This document shows, one piece after another, positions 35,096 through 46,374 of a stretch of 64,000 nt of DNA (positions within the stretch are counted from its first letter, which is position 1; each line of letters opens with the position of its first letter). The stretch covers positions 265,001 through 329,000 of the forward strand of contig JAQFVV010012976.1 of assembly GCA_028023455.1 (NCBI GenBank), read 5' to 3'. A program made the position numbers and the translations under genes. Under the pieces are notes generated by a model. That model was not told the DNA's origin, made no database searches, and saw nothing but the letters and a program-made list of their open reading frames with translations. Origin of the DNA: Epiperipatus broadwayi (lineage: Eukaryota; Onychophora; Udeonychophora; Euonychophora; Peripatidae).

Positions 35096-35728
35096 ATATT
35101 TAAAATGTATAGGATAATGTATGAGCTTATTTGTGTTGTATTATAATTATTTAATTCATTTCAGAGTAAATAATAATTTAGTTAAGTTATTTTGTTTGGT
35201 AGAATTTAATAAAGAAATATCTGAATAAAAGTTGATTAGTTTATTTAGGTAATATTAGGTTGATTAAAAAAATATATGGGTTAATTATTAAAATAGATTA
35301 AGTTTAAAGAAATGTAAAAGTGATTTCCTGTATATGTGTGTGTGAGACCTGGCATGCATGTGAGTAGATTTATTAGAATGCTGTTAATTGCAATTAGTCA
35401 TTAAATAGTTAAATTCAATATTTAATTAATTCAGTCATAAAAGGTTAAAATAAATATAGTTTGTGATAAATTTAAAAAAATGATAGTTTAAACCTAATGA
35501 ATATTATTTATTACCTTGTTTTATTTTTTTATTATTATTCATTATATTAATAAAAGTAAAGTTCAACTTTTGTTCAACTTTTAGAAAGTTTAAATTATCA
35601 CATGAATATTGAAAGTAGAGCAAAATTATGTAATTTTCTTAATTAATTCCATGAATTATTTAGAATTTTTTGATATAGTCACAATTTTGAGAGGTGTGCC
35701 TGAATGGAAATTTCTGTCAAAATGGGGA

Positions 35729-35800
35729 TATAAAAAAGGAGAATTGTCAGTGTATATGTGTGCACTGTAATTCTCTCATCTGCCTTTAACCACATATTTA
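35729..35800 (+). promoter_or_regulatory. Candidate TATA promoter (copy 2, upstream)
   Basis: GGGGATATAAAAAAGG, then TCAGTGTATATGTG and CTCTCATCTGCC, matching 29169-29235. A possible donor GTAATA downstream in copy 1 (about 29260) is TTAATA here, so a splice site may have been lost. Confidence 0.35.
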
Positions 35801-38800
35801 TTCTTCAACAAAAATTACATTAATATTTTTTATTTTTATTTTTTTATCTAAAGTGTTAGTTTTTTTAAATTGTATCATTCTTTAAATAGTAATGTGTGAC
35901 TAGGCAAAAAATAATAAGGTATTTTTGTTTCTATGTCTAACTTAATTGGAATCATCTAAATGAGTAACAAAATGTTTTGGAAGAATCATCATTTATTTTA
36001 TTCAATTATGCTTAAAACAAAATTCTGAAAGAGACCAGGTGATATGTTTTATATTATTTTCCAAAACTATATTGAACACTATACTAGGTTGTCTTTACTT
36101 ATTTCATTTCACGTTTAGTGAAAAGAGATTCAAATTAATTGTGAAGACTTTTAAAAAAATTGACTTTAGAGATAAAAAGTTGTGCTTCAACAAATATTAA
36201 TAATATCTTATGACAAATCAACTAATGAATATTTAGGTAAATTATTTGAAGTATTCCCTTAATAAAGACTTTAAAGAACTGACTTGCCTGAATTAATAAA
36301 GGAAAGGAACTTTGTTATGTACTTATTTTCTGAATATTTTGATAAAGAACCTTTGTAATGGAATTTGAATGATTAAACTAATGTTAGTTTGATTGAAGTA
36401 CACATAGCTTTAATGTCTAAGAATATTATATATTATTTAAATGCATTATGTTAATATACAGATTTTTAATTTTTTTTTTAAAATAATGCTGTAATTATGT
36501 ACCTGAATGAACTTTAAAAAAGTGCAAGTTAAGAAGAATATTTAAAATGCATTTTAAAAGAATAAAGCTATTTATTTTTCCCAATACAAGCATGAACAAA
36601 ATTAATTAAAAATTTTCTTAATAATACTTGTTATTAAAATAAAAAATATCAAAACAGGCTAACTGATATATTATAATGTGAACTTGTAAAAATGATCCAA
36701 ATCTTTACTAAAAAAGAATTAGTTGTTAAGTGTTCTTGTTATATTATTATTCATTCCAGATGGTCAGTCTACTTTTATTTTCTTGTATAAAAAATATGAC
36801 AAGTACAAATGTGACATTCTTTAAGATAATTTGATCAGAAAAGGACATTGCTTGCCCATGAGAGACTGCTCACTATAGAAGGATTTTTAATGAAGAACTA
36901 GGGTGTTTAAGAAATATCTTTTGTTTTCTTTACCATCTTATGTTACTACCAATGCCATGGTATTTTTCTATAATTTATAACATAGTTATGTAGTTACTCT
37001 TATATCATGGGAAGTAAATTTTTATATTGTTATTTACTTGTTGGTCTAAGATCAATCTTATGATATATTTTGTGCAGATATACATATCTCTTACATTTAT
37101 GAATTATGTTTATTAATACTTTATCTATTTATGGGTAAATAGCCAGTGTATGTTTATCAGAAGCTCACAATAGTTTTTACAATAAATATGATATAATAAT
37201 TTCACTATTAAGTTTTTCATATAGCAAAGCATTTATTAGTTTTATATTTAGTACTATTTGTCTATGCTATTATGTTCACTTTAATTTTATATTTTCACCT
37301 GTTTTATTGATGGTGTATATTCCTTATTAATTGCAAAATTTTTATTATGCTATTTTAAAATATTTTTACACTCATTTGCCTTATAGTAACTTGTTGGTTT
37401 TATACCATTTAATGTATTTATTTTTTTAGAGTGAATATTAATTTCTCTATTTTTTGAGTGATAATTCTTGTTATCTTGCTCTTAGTCTAGGATTTATGCT
37501 TATTCCCATTTAGTAGGTCTGGAAAGCATGAGGCTTTATTAAATGTTGTTTTACATATATTGTGCTTTGTGGGATGAAGTGTGCTCTTCCCATTGTTTAG
37601 CATTTGTATTCCATGAGAGGATGTTATTTTATATTCTAGGATTATTTTCATGTTTAGTTAATGTAGCTTGATCCCTACAAAGAATCATTTTCATAGTAAA
37701 TCTTCCATTTTTCCTGTGTTGAGAACTTGTTCACATGTATATTTTGTCTAAGATAAAGGTATTGGAATCTACAATATTTTTCAGTCACATAGTGTTGCTC
37801 TGATGAGGCTTTCTTTTTTGACTTATCCTTCATGATGATATTAACTATTTTTCACCATGGAAGGTGAAGTTATTTATGCTTTAAGATTGATATGGCAATA
37901 AGATAGATTTTGAAGTATCTAGTTGCTTCAATGGGCACTTTAATATCTATAGTGATTTTGTTAAGTGAAACAGTATGTGTATTGTGCTGTTGTGCCTTGC
38001 TGCATTTCATAAATAAACAACCTGTTAATAATTTTAATGCTTGTTTTGTGCATAGCATAGTTAAAAGATACACTTATGCATTATCATCTTTATCACCATT
38101 CAGAAGTAGTTTTCTGATGGATTGGAAACATGTATGGTTAAATATTTTATTATGTGGACATTGACAAAAATATATATGTTATGTGCTTGGCTTGTAATTG
38201 TCTTGCTATGTCAGTTCATATTAAAGTTTGTTTAAAATCTTTAAGGTGTCTTAATAATTGTCAATAAAAAGTTCATAAGTTATTATCAGAAAAAAAAGTA
38301 TCTCAAGGATAGTATTGCTTTAATTATAGTTTAAACTATTTTATTAAACAATTGTTTAATTGAATGATTTAGCCTCAAATAGGTTAAAAAATAGATTAGT
38401 GAAATATTGGAAGAGTTTGTCTTTAATGAGTGTATCATTACTAGTTCACCCCAAATGCTTGTAGCTGTAATAGATAGTTTGTTAGTGTATATGTGATTTT
38501 ATTATTTATTTTGGCATCCTGTCTAAAGTAACAGCACCTATGTTCAGCAAATGACTTTCTATAATAATTTTGTAAATAAATTTTGTCACTTGTAAATTCA
38601 GTATTAATGTTAATAAATGTATTTATTATTATTTAAATTTAGTCTTTGTTTTCTATATATGATTTCTTGTGTCCTGAATATTTACTTATATTACAGAAAT
38701 TTTGGTAAATCAGGTAATCAATTTTCATACAGTTCCAAAATCCCAATTTTAATATGTAAATTTGCATGAGGATTACAATTTCAAAGATTGGAATTGCAAT

Positions 38801-38941
38801 TTAAAAAACTGAATATTCAATTAATTTTACTTTGAATTCTTTATTTCATTTTCAGACTGTACATTATTTTATCTAGCTTGCAAATAAAAATACATTATTT
38901 AGAACTTGATTACTTTGTGTTGTTGATGAGTAGTAGGTAGA

Positions 38942-38978
38942 TATAAAAGGTACCCTTTCTTTTTATTTACATCAGTGT
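38942..38978 (+). promoter_or_regulatory. TATA box plus TCAGT initiator (copy 2)
   Basis: TATAAAAG at 38942 and ATCAGTG with A at 38974, again 32 nt apart. Conserved with copy 1 despite substitutions between them. Confidence 0.5.
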
Positions 38979-39852
38979 CATCCTGAGTAAAAGTCTTAGA
39001 TTTTTCTTAATTTATATTTTTATGTAATGATTAATTACATTAAAACTTTTCTTTGAAGTAATTGTTGTTATAATTATAATATATTAGGATACATTAGCTT
39101 ATAAGAGAAGTGTATATCTCCTATAGTCTACTAGAATGCCATTCATTTGTTCAACAACATAATATGAATTTATTTCAAAATTAATAAAGAAGAACCCTGA
39201 GATCTTTACTAATTATTTCATCATTTACTATTAATTCAATTTATTACTGCAAAAATTAGTATTGTGGTATAAGAAACTTATTACTGCTTATTATACTATA
39301 AAAAAGATACATTATCTTGCACTCTACAAGCGTAGAGTAGATCAGATCATGCCAATAGAAATTGATTGGTGGTAAATATTTGCTCATTAAGATATTTAAC
39401 AAACTACAGAAAGGAATTCCATTATAAGATGTTACCTTAAATGCAAATACTTATGCTACTTAGAGAACTCATTTGCATGAAGGGAAAATCTATGTTTTTA
39501 AAAGTGTTGTATAGGAATGAGTGAAGTTTTTCTTCTTCCTAATTTATTCATTTACTTTGTAATAAGATGCATTTTGTCATTGTTTTTATAACTCCTTTTA
39601 TTTTGATGTGTGTCTGTAGTTAACATTAATATAACCAATAATCCATTGAACATGGTTATACAATCATCATCAGTTTCTGAAGGCAATTGCACAGTATTGT
39701 CACAATCATAGTTGTGATTGTTGTCAAGAGTCCCTGATTTGGCTTCTTTTTTGTATCATTTCTTTTGTTATAATTTGCCTCCCAACTTTTTGGGGTGATT
39801 AATTTATTCGATTCATCTTTTTCATATTCTTTCTTTTGTTATAATATATATG

Positions 39853-41359
39853 CACACAGATTTGTGGTTTATCATATATAATAAATATATTTCAAATGAC
39901 ATTTAATAAAATGTAAAAAAATAATTAAATTCTATGTATGTGTTCTATTTGATAAGCATTGATATATATACACACACATACATGTGACATAATAATTTCT
40001 GAACATTTTGACTTGCCATAAAATGAAATACATGATTAAAAGTTTTAAGTTATATTTTTAAAAGTACAAATACATTATGTTGGGTTGACTTAAAACACAC
40101 ATATATAATCTGTGAGATAGAATTTATTATTTAATATTGTCATAATCTATAAATGAATTTCATTTTTATAATACATATTTAATAATAGCAAAAATTCATT
40201 TTCCTTTTTATAAGTCAAGATTTAATGTATGTGTGTGTGTTTAGTTATGCACACACTGCCATTTACATCTTATAATATTTTTGATTTGACAAAATAATAA
40301 AGTTATTAAATATATCATTTCCTAATTAATTTCTTGTTGAAGATATATAAAAATTCATTTATTCTCTTGAAAAACAAATAGCAAATCATCTTCAAAATTA
40401 AAATGTCCTTTTTACTAAAGAAATTATTTAAAATGTCACTCTCTATATATACCACTATCATAGGTAGTTCTTGATTATAATGTTTCTAAATTTAAATATA
40501 TAGATTTTAAAATCTCATTTTAAGAAATTACTAAAATAACTCATCAATTATGCTTTATGTATAGACATTTATCTGTGTTTCTCTGCATATAGCTGAAATA
40601 GCATACATAAGTGATTCTTCATCAAGTTAAGGAATTCTCTTAATGAGTTTTGCTGGTCTTGGTGAGATTGGTTTATAGTCATATCCAGAAGGTATAATCA
40701 GGTAAATGGTGGCATTCCCTTGGTTCTATTTAGGCTTCAGGCCAGCAAACTGACTTGTCCACATTTGTGCAGACTAATGAATACAGAAAGCTGAGTCAGG
40801 CTTCATGAATCAAAACTTCAGCATAGTGAACCAATAGCAGTTGTCATCTTTTGTCTTGACTTCAGCTACAACTGATCCATGTTAGTTTTCTGTCCTTATC
40901 TAGATTACTCTGCTAGCTAACTACTTCTGGCCAGCTATGATTACTGCCAACTGCTTCTCAAAATATTATTAGCCAAAAACTAAAAACTAATCTTTTTATC
41001 AACTCTTTATAGTTGTTATTATTTCAGAAAATGTACAAAAACATCTGCAATATTTTTGTCTATGCTTATTTCTGCTTTTCCTCCAACTTTATATATATAT
41101 ATGTCCACACACACTGTTATTGTGTGCCATGTAACAAAAGTGTTACTATATATATATATATATATAAAATTCAAGTATTTCTAAAAATTATCTGTATATC
41201 AATTTACAATTATAAAATGTACTGCAAGACTTACTTGAAAAACTGTCTCATGTATCTATAGTGTGTTTAGTCTGACATTTGAAATGATGGATGGTTGTTG
41301 TACATATGAGACAAAATGAAACATTGAAATAAGTACAAATGATGGTAAATTCTTTCATA
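39853..41359. other. Unassigned sequence
   Basis: Several TATATA and ACACAC microsatellites. 40600-40990 is richer in G+C and looks like an old unclassified repeat or lost exon, but no frame is sustained. Confidence 0.5.
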
Positions 41360-41610
41360 GTAAATTCTTTAATAGGGTATTAGAATGGAACAAAATCTTT
41401 TTTCTGTCTTACACAATAGTTGTATAATTAAAGTTATCAACATATCTAAGGAAATCAGGTGTTTATATCTCTATAACACTGCATAGATATTATTCATTAA
41501 GTAGGGTTTAAAGTATTATTTGGGCTTGCAATAATATCTAGCTTACTAAATGAATAGTAAAAGTTTTTAATGTATTTTTATAAAATGGTTTATATCAAAA
41601 AATTTTCTCT
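41360..41610 (+). repeat. Dispersed repeat of unknown class, copy 2
   Basis: Collinear with 24310-24560. It ends at TTTATATCAA just before the TC/TA microsatellite that hosts an LTR element. Confidence 0.65.
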
Positions 41611-41636
41611 CTCCTTTCTCTCTCTTCCTCTCTCTG

Positions 41637-41669
<33 letters not shown>
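41605..41669. repeat. (TC)n(TA)n microsatellite
   Basis: CT-rich run passing into (TA)n; the LTR element starts immediately after it. Confidence 0.9.
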
Positions 41670-42589
41670 TGTAACCAAACCACCACACAACCCTTTATTA
41701 CCTCGGTTGTAACAATTTCCTGATGAGCATGTTGCAGGAAGGAACAATTGATTGGCATTCCCCAATGCAGATGCTAACCCCCTCCACAACAATATTTCCT
41801 GCTCATCAGAGAATGTAGCACCATAGAGGCTGGAAGCATCTAGACATTTATGTTTGGTTTTCCAAACGGTGCCACTAGAGTTCCATCTCACTACAACCTG
41901 ACTTACCTAGGTCTAGTTATGCCAGACGTAGCTCAGGAGGCATGAGATTCTCATGAACAAGTGCAATGAATGATGAGTGATGCAATAAAAACAAAATAGA
42001 ATTGGACAACTGGATAACTAAATTTAATTTTTAGTAACAATAATTTTATTTAATAACAATTAATTTGCAAGTTCTAATAAGGTTCATTCCTATCCATGTG
42101 ATGACTCATTTTCATTTCATTTATGGAAAGGTTAGAAGCAGTTTGTTGATCAATAGTTCATTTGCAGTTCATTTTAATAAAGTTCACCCTTCATTTCAAA
42201 TGAAGGCTCATTTTGATGTATCTTAGGTAAAGGATTCAAAGGGTCTTTTATCTAGTAGACGTCTACCAATACTGCGTGAATATTTTGCCACTCTTTATTC
42301 CATATCTGTACATCTCTTTTAGGTAGGTAAATAGGTAAGATGAGCTATTCCAGATCTGTAAGGTTTCTATAATTCAGTCAAGTATCAATGTACATTGGTG
42401 CTCATAAGTTTCATTATTTTCTTTGTATACAATCGAAATTCATGTAAGCATTTGTAATTTTTATAGTACATTATTTTATTCTATTTATCAAACAGGTAAT
42501 GTGAACAATTCTTGGTTTGTGGACTATTCATAGTCCAGTCAGTGTAAATATGCATCTATGTGCATAAGTTTTATTACTTTTTTCACATA

Positions 42590-43100
42590 ATACCAATATG
42601 CAGGTAAGCATTTATAATCCATATAGTCTTTCATTATTTTATTTATATTTATCAAAACAGTAATGTGGTTTAAATTACTCCCCCAAAATTAATATTCATG
42701 TAAGTATTAAGCATTTGTAATTTTATATCAATATGCAGATAAGCATTTAGAGTCCATATAATATTTCATTACATTTATCAAATCCAGTAATGTGGTTTAA
42801 ATTACTCCCACAAAATTAATATTCAGGTACGTATTAAGCATTTGTAATTTTATATCAACATGCAGGTAAGCATTTAGAGTCCATATAATATTTCATTACA
42901 TTTATCAAATCCAGTAATGTGGTTTAAATTACTCCCACAAAATTAACATTCAGGTAAGTATTAAGCATTTGTAATTTTATATCAACATGCAGGTAAGCAT
43001 TTAGAGTCCATATAATATTTCATTACATTTATCAAATCCAGTAATGTGTTTTAAATTACTGCCACAAAATTAATATTCAGGTAAGCATTAAGCATTTTCA
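42590..43100. repeat. 127-bp tandem repeat inside LTR
   Basis: About four units with GCATTTGTAATTTTATATCAA at 42711, 42838 and 42965 and a degenerate start at 43092: a strict 127-bp period. The sister LTR has one unit fewer (47361, 47488, 47615). Confidence 0.9.
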
Positions 43101-43214
43101 TTTATACTTTATCACAAATAAATGATTTTCATAATTTTAGTTTCATTCATAATTTTCCAGTAACAAACGTATTTTCATGCAGCTACATTTATTAATAATT
43201 CTTTTTTTATATAT

Positions 43215-43400
43215 ATTTATAATAAAGACATTTTGTTTGTCTTTTAAAACATATATAATTTTAGTTTAAGAAATATGTTTGTTTATCTTTTAAAAACATG
43301 TATAATTTTAGTTTAAGAAATACGTTTGTTTATCTTTTAAAAACACATATAATTTTAGTTTAAGAAATACGTTTTTTCTTGTCTTTTAAAAAACATATAT
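43215..43400. repeat. ~50-bp tandem repeat inside LTR
   Basis: Four units of a block with GTTTGTTTATCTTTTAAAAA, then TATAATTTTAGTTTAAGAAA. Present also in the other LTR (about 47750-47930). Confidence 0.85.
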
Positions 43401-44426
43401 CGAATATTTTTATAAAATCATTACCTTCATTTATCCAGTTTATTGCTTCAAAAAGGGGTCATCGCATTTCAGCTGAATGGCATTTTTTCCTTTCTATGAT
43501 GTCTATCCAGGCAAATCTAGAAAAATCATGGCTTAGAATGAAGAGATAAAGCTGTTATGTTAGCCCTCTATCGCTACATTTTCATTAATAATGTTTTCTT
43601 TTTCCATTATTAACAGTGGTTGTAAAGGTTATATTCTAAGGTGATGAAAGTCAGAGTTGAGTAATACTTAAATAAGAATTTTAACTTTTTAATTCCTCAC
43701 TTTTCTTACTATCTTTTTCTCAAAAAAAAATATTCTTTAAACATACACTTTAAAAATCCAATCTAATCTGCCTCTGAACTTTCAACTTGACTATTTATAT
43801 TCTCACCTATGGATTGATTAAGCAGACTTTCCCACTGTACCTAATTTGCATACTGCTCTCATTTAAGCCCGATTGCCTTTCTCTTCATAATGATTGGATA
43901 ATCTACTTTTTTAGTGGGATAGATAAAAATGCATGAAGATTACACCATGTTTTTCAGTTAGCCAACTTTGCCTCAAGTGGTAAGCACCCTTTATTTGAAA
44001 ACATAGTTCCAAAAATTAAAAATGTAATATTTTTAATAACTGCCAGCTTTTATTTAATCGTAATTTGAAACTATAAAATCAATAATGATTTACTTTTAAC
44101 TATAAACTTTTTGCTTTATTTCTTTTTTAATTTGATCAAATCATGCGGGTCTTTTTTAAAAGGGGGGGTGATCTTTTGAATATATATACACAGGGAACAG
44201 AATATCTGTTTCATTACCCCCCACCAAATTTTGGGATGAAATCGCCTGGAAGTACGATTTTATTCCATATACTATACACATCATTTCTCATTACTGCATT
44301 TCCATTGGTTTTAGGTTTGCTGATAAAATGGGTAAGATGAGCTGGAAAAGTGAATACATGAACTGTAGCCTCCAATGCCAGGATAAGTAGATGGCCAAGA
44401 ACAAACTATTTGTACACACTGCCATG

Positions 44427-44647
44427 TGACGTCATGAGAAAATATCTCATTTTTAAGCACTACCTCTTTTGTACCTAGAAGTATCATCCAACTAAGAGTA
44501 AGAGCCAGAGGAAAAAAACACAATTTGGCACTCAGCCAACCCTGCTCAACTTCTGTGAGTCTTAAGGGTCTATTCATTTGGTCTATTCATGAGACCAAGA
44601 CCTATACATGAGGCCTATAAATACATACTGCTGGACTACTCTCAGAG
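44427..44647 (+). promoter_or_regulatory. Plus-strand TATA promoter with CRE-like site in LTR interior
   Basis: TGACGTCA (CRE palindrome) at 44427-44434, TATAAATA at 44616-44623 and CTCAGAG with its A 28 nt downstream at 44644. It faces opposite to the host element, so it may be an antisense promoter or part of an older LTR nested in the plus orientation. The 44600-44835 frame after it is not convincing. Confidence 0.4.
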
Positions 44648-44917
44648 CACAACATCCAGGTCTGGATAGTGCCGAGCATATACTTCAGAGCATCATAAAC
44701 ACAATGCAGCCAAGCAGCCCTGATCAATCATCCACCCATCTCAACATGAAAAACACAAGTCCATGCATCACTACATCACACTCACAAAATATTTCCATCA
44801 GCTATCTCTATTTTATTGTTCTGTATTGTAACTAGAGCTTGGTTTAGGAGACTGAGGATCATGATCAGTTCTCCTGTAGTCCTCTTCTGTATTATGTGAC
44901 ATACTTCTGGATCATCT

Positions 44918-45052
44918 TTTTATTGGGAATTTATCGTGCTCAACATTATTGTGGTGGTTTGCTTCTTCACTTTCGTATTTTCTTTGGAGATCCTTGTTAC
45001 TGTTTGATCTTCTGACTACACGGGTCCGATATGGACCATGAACACTCTCTGT
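44918..45052 (-). pseudogene. Possible C-terminal tail of a retroelement protein
   Basis: An open stretch on the minus strand reads '...HGPYRTRVVRRSNSN' then a hydrophilic tail ending FPIKR and a stop. Arg-rich 'YRTRxxR' ends occur in gypsy-type Pol proteins, so this could be a remnant left by loss of the pol gene. Short and uncertain. Confidence 0.3.
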
Positions 45053-45265
45053 GTATTTTCTCCTGTTCCTCTTCCATGGCAGTACTTCATTTTTAGAAAT
45101 ACATAAAAGTTTTTTTAAATGGTTCTTCTGTCATAGTAATTATTTTTTTTGTATTTATATAAGTTTCTTGTTGCTTAATTTTTTTCACACTTATAAATCA
45201 CAAGTTTTCAGATTTCTTTTTGGTGTCTTTTCCTGCATCAGCAAGTATATTTTTAATAACTGTCT

Positions 45266-46073
45266 TTATATATTTTTTTCTGTACTCAATTTCTGATTTG
45301 AGTTTATTGAGCTTGTGTTTATAATTTTTATATATGGCTGAAGACTAACACACTTTTCTTTACAATTTATGGTTTCTTTCTCTATCTCTGTTACTATTTC
45401 ATAGCATATATCAGACAATTTTTCTGAAACATTTTCATGTTTTTCATCTTCTTGAAGATCAGAAGATTTTAATTTTGCTTTATTAGATTCATTTTCATCC
45501 ATTTGAAACTCTTTTACTGTGTTTGATACTATTTCAGTCTCAACTTCTGTATATACTGTTACTTTCTTTTCAATATTAGAGATATATTCCACAATCAGAA
45601 GTTTTCCTGAAGGTGGACTGACAATTTCAAGATCACCCTTTGTAATTTCAATTTCTTCCTTTTTAACAATCTCAAATTTTGCTTCATCAGTAATAGGATA
45701 TTCAATTTGTGATTCTTTTAAAATATCTTTGGTTGGAAATTCCAAAGTTTCTTTCTCTTCCAATTTTTTAGACTGAGTTATTTCTTTTATTAACTGGTTA
45801 AATTTTTCATTTTGGGTTTTAATTATTTCTGATTTGTTGTTTTAATTCTCTTTTGTCTTCTTCTCTCTGTTTACCTCTTTGTCTATGCTTTTCTTTTTGT
45901 TTATGGTCTTCTTCTATTTGTTTATCTCTTTGTCTACACTCTTCTTCTCTTTGTTTATCTCTTTGTCTATAATCTTCTTCTCTTTGTTTATCTCTTTGTC
46001 TACATTCTTCTTCTCTTTGTTTACAGTTTTCTTCTCTTTGTTCTTTCACCATTTCTATTAGTTGCCTCAGCAT
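45266..46073 (-). pseudogene. Gag-like coiled-coil protein, frameshifted
   Basis: Starts MLRQLIEMVKEQREE at 46073 and runs through a repetitive charged coiled coil ('RQRDKQREEE' repeats, residues ~15-70) to a stop near 45819. A one-base shift near 45840 continues as an acidic, Lys/Glu-rich segment to 45266 ('LEFPTKDIL', 'EIVSPPSGKL'). Position just after the primer site, coiled coil and charge fit an LTR-element gag or gag-like structural protein. No zinc knuckle (CCHC) and no enzyme domain is seen. Confidence 0.55.
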
Positions 46074-46374
46074 GGCTATATTTTCTGTTTCATGAAATTT
46101 TTGTTCACGATTTTTTCTTTGTTTTCTGGCTTAGTAAGCTTCTCTCTCCATCCATACCATGATTTAACTCCAAGTGCTTGTTATGCCTGTTTTATTCTTT
46201 ATCTACATTTATGCCATTCATTTTTATGTTGTTTTTCTTTTAAAATTTTATTTTTCCACCCCTTTTGAATAAATCATATCACTGCATCATATGCACTGTT
46301 CATATCACAGAATCATGATCTGCTTATGCCTATGGATAGGCTAGCTAGATAAGGCCTCACAGTAGGGCGACAAA

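Larger units (their letters stand above)
35096..39852. repeat. Tandem segmental duplication, copy 2
   Basis: Direct repeat of 28518-34268, offset about 6.6 kb at the left end. It lacks the family D palindromic insertion and so preserves the pre-insertion site (39505-39516). Short frames seen in both copies (near 31.3 and 37.9 kb, minus strand) are not conserved in length or sequence enough to be called genes. Confidence 0.88.
41670..44213 (-). repeat. 3' LTR (2.54 kb)
   Basis: Collinear with 46375-49497 apart from a piggyBac-type insert and one tandem unit. Internal tandem arrays are listed separately. Unusually long for an LTR. Contains no sustained reading frame. Confidence 0.85.

Noticed and set aside
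31248-38073. Related minus-strand frames in the two duplicated segments as a conserved gene
   Set aside because: Frames differ in length and have indels between copies; they follow from the DNA duplication.
41715-41760. CTGATGAG in the LTR as a hammerhead core
   Set aside because: Followed by GAAGGAAC with no stem II pairing; not a hammerhead.
45879-46268. Plus-strand Phe/Leu/Ser-rich frames
   Set aside because: Antisense of the charged coiled-coil repeats.
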